DNA of 64,000 nt from Rapana venosa. Lineage: Eukaryota; Mollusca; Gastropoda; Neogastropoda; Muricidae. This document shows, one piece after another, positions 59,601-64,000 of this stretch. Below the pieces are notes generated by a model. It saw only the letters and a list, made by a program, of their open reading frames with translations. It searched no databases and was not told the origin of the DNA. The stretch spans positions 67,915,839 through 67,979,838 of the forward strand of contig CM054134.1 in NCBI GenBank assembly GCA_028751875.1. Reading direction: 5' to 3'. The number at the start of each line of letters is the position of its first letter. The stretch's first letter is position 1. Made by a program: the position numbers and the translations under genes.

Positions 59601-62600
59601 TCGGTTTATACTCATCTGAAGGACTTTTAGGGGGAGTAGAGTTGGCACTGATGTTAACTCCAGAGTAAAAATCCTCTTGAATGAGATTTGAACCTGGGTC
59701 ATCAGACACACAGGTGTCATGTTCAGATACCATCCCCAAAATTGGAATGCAGCTACCTAAGTGGTGGAGGGAAGTTTGCATATATGTAAAAATCTCACCT
59801 TTGGTGAACCTTGGAGCTCTAGCTAATGCACACACAAAATTATTGACACCCCCACCCACCTCCCTTCCACGTGATGCCAGGGTTTTTTCAGTATAAATAG
59901 CATCCCGACCTTCTGGAAACTGTGCTATAAATTTCCCCTTTTCTATCACTCTCTTTGTTTCCGTCTTTCCCCTCACCTCTCTTGTGCTTATATTTTGCCT
60001 ACCGAGCCCATTCTCCTGCCTTTTTTAAAAGTAAATCTGAAATCATTTTCTTATGAACTTTTTAATGAGCTGCCCATAAGTCGGAATGTGTTGGCTGGGG
60101 CCAGCAGGCAGAGCTCCTGCAGTTACAAGCACAGGAGAAGATCAGGCACTACACATTCCACCCAATATTTCCCCTTTTTGGGGGGGGGTGGTGGTGAAGA
60201 GAAGGGTATATAGATTGTGTGTCCAGGATACAATAATCTGGAGACTTTGTTATCAATGACATGGCAGTATCATATGGAGAAAAAAATATTCTATTCAGTC
60301 ATCAGTTTGCAGACTTTGGATATGTATGAATCTTTTATGAACAAAATATAAAGAAATTTTTTAAAATATTGAAATGGGATCAATTCGGTGAATGAAATGG
60401 AAGTGAAAAACAACATTGTCTATCCTTGTGCTTAGGTACGATTCCTACGAGGACGAGGATGAGTATTATGACACCAAGTCTCCGGCACAGTCCAGACGAT
60501 CTTCCAGTTCATTGCAACGGCCATCTTCAGGTAAATTGATGGATTGACCATAGCTTGTTTGGTTGTTATGGCTGACATGAAACAAAGATAGGAACTTCAT
60601 TTAAGTGTGTGTATGTGTGTACTTGAGTGCTAGAATGTTAGAAAAAAAATGTATGCAGGCAACCAAAAAATGTTTTTTCAGCTTTATATGTTGATGGTAC
60701 TGTGGTGTTTTCTTTGTTTGCTTTGGAGCAGTTTGTTCTAAGAGAAAAATGGACATTAATCACTTTTTTTTAAAAGTATGGTTGTATAAACTAAATGAAA
60801 CAAATTTCAAATTATTTGGTTACATGGTGATCATATTTGTAAGCTTGGAAGATGTCTTTTTTTTACCTTTCAGAATATTTAATTAACAATTTTGTTTTTA
60901 TAAGTGATGTCTGATTTTGATTATTTTGTATCAAGATGAGGAGAGGTGTGTTTGCTTTCCTACATGTATTACATGAACATGTGTGCTTACACACACACAT
61001 ATATACACGCACGCACATACACATGCACACACACATGCACGCACCAACACACACACACATATAAGAGTGCTTTTCAGAAACAATATCTTCTTTACTTTTT
61101 TCCATTTCTCATTTTTCAGTACATTGACATCATCAGCTATGTATTTTACAGTTGTTTAGCCATCGTTCATTTTTTGTTTTGTTTGATGACATTCCCTGTA
61201 AGCATTTTTTTCTTTTCTTTTTTGCAGCCAAGGGGCAGAGACGCAAGGTTAGTAAATATATGCACTATCTTTGTCAGTAGTTTCAGAGGATTTCAGTCAG
61301 TTGCCTTTTTTACAGTTGTATAGATTATACTAACCTTTTTGGTTATGAGTTCATGTGTAAATAGACATGTACAGTTTGTGTGTGTGTAAGTATGTGTGCG
61401 TGTGTTAAATACAACACAATTCAATGCAGTACATTTCTGTAATGGTTTATTTTGTTTTTGCAGGCCATCTGGCCCATATAAACAGGAGAATGTGCAATAT
61501 GTAGTGAACAAATAAGGTTGCATGATGTCAGACTTTCGGTGCAGTTTTTGTTGTTTGTTTGTTTGTTTCTCGGCTAGAGCTCTAAGGTTCACCAGTGATG
61601 AGATTTTGGCATATGTGACCATGTGTGCCCACCATTAAGGTAGCCGCATTCCAACTTTGGGAACGATGTAAAAACTCTAGACCAGTGTGCATGTGTTTTT
61701 GAAATGTTGTCATCCATTCCTACTGGCACGCAATGGCCTACTCTTCTGAATGGTGGAATGGATTTTGATGTGTGCGCAGGAAATTTTGTTTGCGTTTGCA
61801 CATGGAACCTTGGTTTATAGTCTCCTCTGATGGACTTTCAGGGGACTGGAATTGGCACTGATGTTAACTCCAGGGGAAAATCCCTTCAAACAGATGCTTC
61901 AGTGGTGGCTCAAACCCAGGCCAACAGATTACAAGCTTGACACTCTAACCACTAAGCTATCCCTCCCCTCTCAGTACAGTATAAGCACACTAGCATTACA
62001 AAAAAATCATATTTTCAGAAAATAGTAAGAGAAATTCTTAACCTAAAAGCTAATTTCTTTGTCATAATGTTACATAATGAATGTAACTGAAATTCTTATG
62101 GCAAATAATAGTAACATACTGGTGGGAAAATTTTTTTATGGGGAACATATTTGGGACAGACCAACATAAAAGAACACAAATGTTCAATACATTGTTTGTC
62201 ATATTGTTGGTACTTACAGAATGGGTCTTTCATTTGTTGGTTTGGGTAGATCTTGCTATTGAGGCAAGTTGCACCTCAGTAAACACACAACACAGCAGCA
62301 TTCATGTAAATCGTACTGAATTACACAATTCACTCTATCTCTGGGTGGTACAATCAGTAATCAGAGTTATGAAAGAAAATCATGCCATTTACAATAAATA
62401 AATCATATTTCCTGCATAGCTCAAGAAGCTTCTGACCAACATTATTGACATTGTTATTTACAGATTTGTTTACAGTATGTGGAACATTAGTTAGTACATC
62501 CCCCAATTCTTGTACTGGTTGTGCATATCTGTTTTCATCAGTGTTGTCCACATCAGTGAAAAATGATGTACTGGTTAATAAAATCCCCACACAATGGCCA

Positions 62601-63767
62601 TGATAGATCAGGAAACTTGTTCACTATCTCTTACATGTATTTTTCTAACAGTTTAACATCATCCTGCTTATCTTTACTTTGCACTACTGAATGGTTAGCG
62701 CATTACAAACAAATGCAGCAACGATTTCAAAAGAAAAGTTGAGATCAGGTTTACCAAATCTGAAAAAGATGTGCTCCTCCACTGATTTCAATAAGTGTTC
62801 CACGTAACATACAACACTTTTATGCGCACAAACTGGACATCACCCTTCTGACTTTGAGAATGTGGGAAGTGAAATACATAAAAATCTGGGAAAGCATTTT
62901 CAATATCAGCTTGCTTACACAACCATACTTCTGAAAACAACTCCATCGCTGCTGTAGTCAGTAGGGGCTCCATGCAATATCACCAGAGTTCGCCATCTCT
63001 CTCTGTCTGCTGAGTTCTACGATCTCCTGTAGCCCTCCCAGCCCACTGATCTCAGTGATGTTGGTAGTGTAGGATGTTGGTAGTCTGCCCGTTTTCCTTC
63101 TGCCGTCAAGCTGACCTTGGAGAACTGTCATCTTCATACTTCTTGTTGGGTAGCCTTCTGTCTTTTCTTTTGTGTTACCCTTCTTCTGGACTTTCCTGGT
63201 GATGGTTGGTGGTGTTGAATATTCAATGCTATAATCTTGAAACATTGACTATGTTTTACTGTGTGAATATGTAGGCCTACATGAAGTGTGTTGATGTTCT
63301 GCTATGTCATCTTCAGTGGCTGTTGTGTGGGTAGAAACTGAAACACTGACTGCCTGTCTCCTGTTGTCTGTGTTCTTGTTTTTTGCTAGTGTGTGTTTAC
63401 ATAGGCAGACATGTTTATGTGGATGCTAACCAGGATGAAAATCTTTACTGTATATCAGATTTGATATTAAGCATATGTCAGCATGGCAGTATTTTCATAA
63501 GTTACAGACAAGAACATCCTGTATCTAAGTATCCTGTAGTGGTTTTTTTCCAGTGATTGAAAGCAGTGCTGTTTGTTTTGTGCCTAATTTATTGTTTATT
63601 AGCATAAACTCTTCTTTTATATGCTACATAATGCTACATTTAGAATGAATGATATCAATGTATTATTTCAGCCATCTGGAGCAACGGTCCATTCCTTTAA
63701 ACCCAAGTATGGCAGTGGACTGCTGGACAGGGAAGCTGGAGATGACGACGATGATATTGTGTTCTGA
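29911..63767 (+). CDS. IQCE: IQ motif-containing protein E, 24 coding exons
   Basis: The exon model totals 2166 nt (721 residues plus stop) with all phases agreeing; human IQCE is about 695. Diagnostic parts: [30 protein letters not shown] and [10 protein letters not shown] (residues about 185-236), matching human YDEIIELKK, LRRLEEEN and QIEQLLDP. A coiled-coil centre spans 200-460. IQ-like motifs are near 512, 540, 570, 595 and 630. The end is DDDDDIVF, like human DDSDDIVI. IQCE binds EFCAB7 and tethers EVC-EVC2 at the cilium base in Hedgehog signalling (vertebrate knowledge). N-terminal exons 1 and 5 are the least certain. Confidence 0.94.
30920..30985. repeat. C9-A14-G20 homopolymer cluster
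   Basis: A run of C, a run of A, then a long run of G within about 60 bp of IQCE intron 1. The C and G runs can pair. The duplicate shows an even longer version at 8920-8975. Confidence 0.85.
31343..31396 (+). CDS. IQCE: IQCE exon 2
   Basis: 18 codons, [18 protein letters not shown], between TTTTGTAG and GTGAGT. An acidic N-terminal segment. Confidence 0.8.
31620..32085. mobile_element. SINE halves in opposite orientation around (CA)n
   Basis: 31620-31790 is the SINE body on minus; 31980-32085 is its tail on plus ('ggagcttattccattatcc'); between them are CA repeats and 'gacagacagacggacagacg'. Confidence 0.65.
32996..33035 (+). CDS. IQCE: IQCE exon 3
   Basis: Encodes [14 protein letters not shown] (last codon split). 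Acceptor TTTCAG, donor GTAAGA. Exactly kept at 11177-11216. Confidence 0.8.
33197..33263 (+). repeat. (TATTG)n microsatellite, shorter allele
   Basis: Counterpart of 11389-11466 with fewer units and different CATTG/CATTA interruptions. Confidence 0.85.
33482..33526 (+). CDS. IQCE: IQCE exon 4
   Basis: Basic segment [14 protein letters not shown] between TATTCAG and GTAAGT, phase 1 on both sides. Confidence 0.8.
33622..33669 (+). CDS. IQCE: IQCE exon 5, boundaries inferred from phase
   Basis: [15 protein letters not shown] fits only if the acceptor is the second AG (GGTCAG) and the donor is ATA|GTAAAT. Using the first AG (CTCTAG) gives a different frame that runs to a stop. Phase 1 to phase 1. 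Confidence 0.55.
33805..33985 (+). mobile_element. tRNA-like SINE fragment abutting IQCE exon 6
   Basis: Body of the common SINE family stops about 7 nt before the exon 6 acceptor, so the branch-point region of intron 5 is probably SINE-derived. Confidence 0.65.
33992..34081 (+). CDS. IQCE: IQCE exon 6
   Basis: Encodes [20 protein letters not shown] and MNAIKKKQT between GTTGTGTAG and GTAAGT; resembles the TP.KLW stretch of human IQCE. Confidence 0.83.
34506..34595 (+). CDS. IQCE: IQCE exon 7
   Basis: Encodes [20 protein letters not shown] and [10 protein letters not shown]. Acceptor TTCTAG, donor GTGAGG, phase 1 on both sides. Confidence 0.87.
35020..35200 (+). mobile_element. SINE fragment
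   Basis: Starts 'aaggtggcaaaatggttaag', then 'gggctcaattcccagcc' (B-box-like) and 'aatgagactataaactgagg'. Same insertion at 13210-13370 in the duplicate. Confidence 0.65.
35352..35495 (+). CDS. IQCE: IQCE exon 8
   Basis: 47 codons from [18 protein letters not shown] through [16 protein letters not shown] to KYDDPT. Acceptor ACATTAG, donor GTAGGT. The left duplicate contig ends about 10 bp before the equivalent of this exon. Confidence 0.88.
35496..37064 (+). other. IQCE intron 8
   Basis: No gene or LINE ORF seen. Holds the compound microsatellite at 36160-36505, a C run at 36651-36672 and (CA)n at 36903-36946. Confidence 0.7.
36160..36505. repeat. Compound (CA)n-(CT)n-(GT)n-(GA)n microsatellite
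   Basis: CA-rich tract, then (CT)n at about 36298-36335, then GT-rich, then (GA)n to 36505. The CA and GT parts, and the CT and GA parts, are mutually complementary, so the whole tract can fold. It gives long artefactual ORFs in several frames. Confidence 0.95.
37065..37138 (+). CDS. IQCE: IQCE exon 9, conserved YDE motif
   Basis: Encodes [20 protein letters not shown] and ELRK; the YDEVLELRK part equals human YDEIIELKK. Acceptor TTTTCAG, donor GTAAAA. Confidence 0.94.
37352..37460. repeat. (TG)n(TCTG)n microsatellite
   Basis: TG dinucleotides followed by seven or more TCTG units, in IQCE intron 9. Confidence 0.95.
37606..37683 (+). CDS. IQCE: IQCE exon 10, coiled coil
   Basis: 26 codons including [19 protein letters not shown]; human equivalent DLMRTKLRRLEEEN. 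Acceptor TTTACAG, donor GTATAC. Confidence 0.95.
38302..38337 (+). CDS. IQCE: IQCE exon 11 (36 bp)
   Basis: [12 protein letters not shown], matching human QIEQLLDPSRG. Acceptor TTCCAG, donor GTATGT. Too short for ORF finding. Confidence 0.92.
38920..39275 (+). mobile_element. SINE, near full length
   Basis: Begins 'gcaggatggttaagacgttc' with 'gggttcgattcctggcc' as B-box-like word; ends with the 'caccattggtgaacctggga' module shared by many copies here. Confidence 0.75.
39365..39486 (+). CDS. IQCE: IQCE exon 12, coiled coil
   Basis: Encodes [20 protein letters not shown] and [13 protein letters not shown]; human has EKRPDASWVINGLKQRILKLE. Ends with two bases, completed as AAT. Confidence 0.95.
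39569..39648. repeat. (TG)n microsatellite
   Basis: About 80 bp of TG, IQCE intron 12. Confidence 0.95.
40018..40166. repeat. (CA)n microsatellite
   Basis: Two long CA blocks separated by 'cttcaacatttacac', IQCE intron 12. Confidence 0.95.
40665..40745 (-). mobile_element. SINE 3' module fragment
   Basis: Reverse copy of the 'caccattggtgaacctt' module found at several SINE ends. Confidence 0.6.
40899..41012 (+). CDS. IQCE: IQCE exon 13, coiled coil
   Basis: Encodes [20 protein letters not shown] and [11 protein letters not shown]; human KLQTDMKTTNLEEMRIAMETYYEEVHRLQ. Acceptor TTTGTAG, donor GTAAGT. Confidence 0.95.
41315..41640 (-). mobile_element. SINE, reverse orientation
   Basis: Full-length family member read on the minus strand, from the tRNA-like head near 41640 to the 'gcttattccattatcc' tail near 41320. 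Confidence 0.75.
41879..42033 (+). CDS. IQCE: IQCE exon 14, coiled coil
   Basis: Encodes [20 protein letters not shown] and [20 protein letters not shown]; human LSRSVQELTEENQSLKEDLDR. Acceptor AAACAG, donor GTAAGT. Confidence 0.95.
42825..43365 (-). mobile_element. SINE, reverse orientation
   Basis: Minus-strand copy from its tRNA-like head near 43360 to the 'tggtgagac' module at 42850, with an internal second SINE piece near 43000-43140. Confidence 0.65.
43454..43512 (+). CDS. IQCE: IQCE exon 15
   Basis: Encodes [19 protein letters not shown]; corresponds to human YVEWSKPRLLRRIVELEKK. Acceptor TTGCAG, donor GTGAGT. Confidence 0.92.
44455..45085. mobile_element. piggyBac-like MITE, TTAA-flanked
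   Basis: 631 bp bounded by TTAA at 44455-44458 and 45082-45085. Inverted ends TTAACTCCTTTACTG and TTAACTCATTGGAGTCGCAG are alike in the first bases. No transposase ORF. Confidence 0.6.
45176..45393 (+). CDS. IQCE: IQCE exon 16, long coiled coil
   Basis: Encodes [20 protein letters not shown], then [20 protein letters not shown] and [20 protein letters not shown]. Acceptor TGTGCAG, donor GTATGC. Human counterpart is the RLRGAVRDLKEER region. Confidence 0.95.
45964..46605 (-). mobile_element. 5'-truncated L2/CR1-like LINE
   Basis: Minus-strand frame 46595-46296 has [20 protein letters not shown] and [20 protein letters not shown], the typical C-terminal end of this LINE group. The 3' UTR contains a (CA)n block (46104-46215) and ends with (ATT)n at 45964. 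Confidence 0.82.
46104..46215. repeat. (CA)n microsatellite inside LINE 3' UTR
   Basis: The same position in the related LINE copies at 52000 and 58190 also carries CA/GT repeats. Confidence 0.9.
46720..46764 (+). CDS. IQCE: IQCE exon 17
   Basis: [14 protein letters not shown] between CATTGCAG and GTAATT, a proline/arginine-rich linker. Phase 2 on both sides. Confidence 0.85.
47193..47485 (+). mobile_element. 5S-rRNA-derived SINE
   Basis: Contains 'ggttaagcaacatcaagtat' followed by 'ccacttggatgggtgact', close to 5S rRNA 'GTTAAGCAACGTCG..TACTTGGATGGGTGACC'. Ends with poly-T. Confidence 0.8.
47555..47885 (-). mobile_element. tRNA-like SINE, full length
   Basis: Minus-strand read: 'gcctagtggttagaacattg' A-box-like head at 47880, 'cgacccgggttcgattcccg' B-box-like word, family body, and 'gcttattccattattc' tail near 47570. 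One of the best-preserved copies. Confidence 0.82.
48220..48382 (+). CDS. IQCE: IQCE exon 18, first IQ motif
   Basis: Ser/Arg-rich [20 protein letters not shown] then [18 protein letters not shown], an IQxxxR-type calmodulin-binding helix. Acceptor CACACAG, donor GTAGGC, ends phase 0. Confidence 0.93.
49099..49374. mobile_element. piggyBac-like MITE, TTAA-flanked
   Basis: 276 bp with ends TTAACTCCTTCACTGCC and, reversed, TTAACCTCTTCAGTGCC. TTAA at both edges; no ORF. Confidence 0.68.
49735..50120 (+). mobile_element. tRNA-like SINE, full length
   Basis: Head 'gcttgtggttagagcatcgg', B-box-like 'cttgggttcaaggc', body, and 3' module 'caccattggtgaaccttgga'. Followed by (CA)n at 50165-50233. Confidence 0.78.
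50618..50750. repeat. (CA)n followed by (ACTC)n
   Basis: CA blocks to about 50714, then about eight ACTC units. Flanked by 'aatatcactga' words related to those near 48125. Confidence 0.92.
50966..51052 (+). CDS. IQCE: IQCE exon 19, second IQ motif
   Basis: 29 codons, [20 protein letters not shown] then AHEKEKHER. Phase 0 on both sides; acceptor ACCACAG, donor GTATGT. Confidence 0.94.
51848..52235 (-). mobile_element. 3' end of an L2/CR1-like LINE
   Basis: Collinear with the 3' part of the copy at 45964-46605, with CA block and AAT tail at 51835-51875. Confidence 0.78.
52305..53017. mobile_element. piggyBac-like MITE, TTAA-flanked
   Basis: 713 bp. Left end TTAACCACTAGACTGCC, right end reversed TTAACCTCTTAACTGCC, and subterminal 'gtgcaccctatacgcc'/'gtgcaccctatatgcc' also inverted. 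TTAA at both borders. No transposase. Confidence 0.75.
53645..54105 (+). mobile_element. tRNA-like SINE with internal duplication
   Basis: Head 'gtcagagcattgcactcaaa', body with the phrase 'attataaaccaaggccccat' repeated in tandem at about 53808-53845, and the 'caccattggtgaaccttg' 3' module. Confidence 0.72.
54420..54645 (+). mobile_element. Second tRNA-like SINE family
   Basis: Begins 'gctggatggataagaccatt', contains 'gaaatgggttcaaatcttgg' and ends 'gcagaagatcaaatatgcat', distinct from the main family. A relative lies at 47075-47180. Confidence 0.6.
54684..54791 (+). CDS. Duplicated IQ-motif exon of IQCE, reading into a stop
   Basis: After a TTATTAG acceptor it encodes [20 protein letters not shown], almost the same as exon 20 about 230 bp downstream. 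It then continues [14 protein letters not shown] to TGA at 54789-54791. It joins exon 19 in phase 0. No convincing donor follows, so it is either an alternative last exon that truncates IQCE or a decayed duplicate exon. Confidence 0.55.
   Translation, partial: KVQHFRENQAAKKIQHVWFDYCDRSLCQFDLLKVI
54913..55014 (+). CDS. IQCE: IQCE exon 20, third IQ motif
   Basis: 34 codons, [20 protein letters not shown] then [14 protein letters not shown]. Phase 0 on both sides; acceptor TTTTCAG, donor GTATGG. Confidence 0.93.
55345..55600 (+). mobile_element. SINE of a third family with ACTT tail
   Basis: 'tcgcgggttcgatccccgct' B-box-like word, central block 'tatctggcgacagactagca', 'gggataagctccggctctat', and (ACTT)n tail. 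The central block looks like a conserved metazoan SINE core; I cannot name it with certainty. Confidence 0.7.
55870..56165 (-). mobile_element. 5S-rRNA-derived SINE
   Basis: Minus-strand read contains 'ggttaagcagggttgagcgt' and 'cagatgggtgatcac', again 5S-like, with the same downstream body as 47193-47485. Confidence 0.75.
56225..56575 (-). mobile_element. tRNA-like SINE, full length
   Basis: Minus-strand head near 56570 ('acctggtggttagagcattg'), tail near 56235. Main family. Confidence 0.78.
56718..56899 (+). CDS. IQCE: IQCE exon 21, fourth and fifth IQ-like motifs
   Basis: [20 protein letters not shown], an acidic [14 protein letters not shown], then [20 protein letters not shown]. Human has VVLQAAFRGHLTR and IIQSALRAHLAR. 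Acceptor GTGCAG, donor GTGAAG. Confidence 0.95.
57020..57780. other. IQCE intron 21, unassigned part
   Basis: Probably old repeat; no readable domain on either strand. Confidence 0.4.
57781..58365 (+). mobile_element. 5'-truncated L2/CR1-like LINE
   Basis: Uninterrupted frame 57783-58100: [39 protein letters not shown] and [20 protein letters not shown] to a stop, then 3' UTR with GT repeats and a TTATT tail. Sense to IQCE. Confidence 0.85.
58540..58620 (-). mobile_element. tRNA-like SINE head
   Basis: Minus-strand 'catggcacagcggttagcac' then 'aggagttcaaatccct'. Short fragment. Confidence 0.5.
59145..59390 (+). mobile_element. SINE
   Basis: 'ggtggcaggatggctaggac' head, 'ctgggtttgattcccagtc', main-family body. 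Confidence 0.72.
59410..59720 (-). mobile_element. tRNA-like SINE, reverse orientation
   Basis: Tail 'caatggaataagcacttgcg' at 59440, head near 59710. Lies back-to-back with the plus-strand SINE at 59145-59390. Confidence 0.72.
60436..60530 (+). CDS. IQCE: IQCE exon 22
   Basis: [20 protein letters not shown] then [11 protein letters not shown], an acidic then Ser/Arg-rich tail. Acceptor TGCTTAG, donor GTAAAT. Confidence 0.9.
61228..61247 (+). CDS. IQCE: IQCE exon 23 (20-bp microexon)
   Basis: Two bases plus KGQRRK codons between a strong TTTTTTGCAG acceptor and GTTAGT. Needed for phase: exon 22 ends phase 1 and exon 24 begins phase 0. Confidence 0.75.
61575..61970 (-). mobile_element. tRNA-like SINE, reverse orientation
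   Basis: 3' module 'ctaaggttcaccagtgatga' at 61582, head near 61965 ('cttagtggttagagtgtcaa' on minus). Confidence 0.75.
62350..62975 (-). mobile_element. LINE endonuclease fragment
   Basis: Minus-strand pieces: [20 protein letters not shown] and [15 protein letters not shown] (62973-62800), then [20 protein letters not shown] (near 62440-62380). Order fits an apurinic-type LINE endonuclease. Several frame breaks. Confidence 0.6.
62980..63245 (-). mobile_element. C-terminal fragment of another LINE
   Basis: Frame with [20 protein letters not shown] and [17 protein letters not shown], the end of an RTE-type polyprotein. It sits directly beside the endonuclease fragment, so the two came from separate insertions. 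Confidence 0.62.
63672..63767 (+). CDS. IQCE: IQCE exon 24, stop codon
   Basis: [20 protein letters not shown] then [11 protein letters not shown] and TGA at 63765-63767. The acidic DDDDIV end resembles human DDSDDIVI. Acceptor TTTCAG. Confidence 0.93.
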   Translation, partial: PSGATVHSFKPKYGSGLLDREAGDDDDDIVF

Positions 63768-64000
63768 AAAGAAGCTGTTAATGTCGGCCTGTTCACTGGT
63801 GATGTTTAGGACTCCATACACTGTTCTATTCTGCAAACTTACCATTCTTTAGTGCCTGCTTGTGAACCTGTTCTTCAGTAATATTTAATTCAATATTTTT
63901 ACCAGAAAAAAGCATTCTATATCATTTGAATATAGACTACATTTTGCATTCAGCTTATTGTTCATTATAAACTGTTCAAATTTTATGCCAGACATTCTTC
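63768..64000 (+). other. IQCE 3' UTR, partial
   Basis: AT-rich sequence after the stop. No canonical AATAAA seen before the window ends. Confidence 0.6.

Noticed and set aside
1..64000. A defence, toxin or biosynthetic system
   Set aside because: All coding signal is explained by SNX8, IQCE and retrotransposons; nothing resembling a gene cluster is present.

Overview
This is animal genomic DNA. It has spliced genes with GT-AG introns, dense (CA)n microsatellites, tRNA-like and 5S-like SINEs, RTE- and L2/CR1-type LINE remnants and TTAA-flanked MITEs. The repeat content and the protein sequences fit a lophotrochozoan, most likely a gastropod mollusc (inference). No bacterial or viral locus is visible.

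Two genes lie head-to-head. On the minus strand, sorting nexin 8 (SNX8) runs from its start codon at 29390 down to 14906. Nine coding exons give about 386 codons (EH-like module, PX domain, most of the BAR-like region). The last roughly 80-100 codons are missing, probably in or beyond the 500-N gap at 13510-14009. On the plus strand, IQCE (IQ motif-containing protein E) runs from 29911 to its stop at 63767. My 24-exon model stays in frame throughout and gives 721 residues: an N-terminal basic segment, a coiled-coil centre, five IQ-like motifs and an acidic C-terminus. The two start codons are about 520 bp apart, so a shared bidirectional promoter is likely. In vertebrates SNX8 acts in endosomal sorting and IQCE in ciliary Hedgehog signalling. 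I see no functional link beyond the shared promoter; the linkage itself looks ancient.

Positions 1-13509 are a second, same-orientation copy of 24291-35341. Most of it is so rich in homopolymer runs and one-base changes that exons are broken, yet 11131-12900 is nearly identical to 32965-34720. This is best read as an uncollapsed, largely unpolished haplotig joined across the N gap, not as a real tandem duplication. Its ORFs should not be called genes.

The rest is intronic repeat. The most unusual item is the 23-unit, 47-bp minisatellite at 17390-18481. It was built from the last 33 nt of SNX8 exon 8 plus its splice donor and a 14-nt spacer ending in an acceptor-like TTTAG. Other notable items are an internally deleted RTE with target-site duplications (22470-23924), a 5S-rRNA-like SINE with a perfect 12-bp TSD inside an older LINE, three piggyBac-like MITEs, and a duplicated IQ-motif exon of IQCE that reads into a stop codon.
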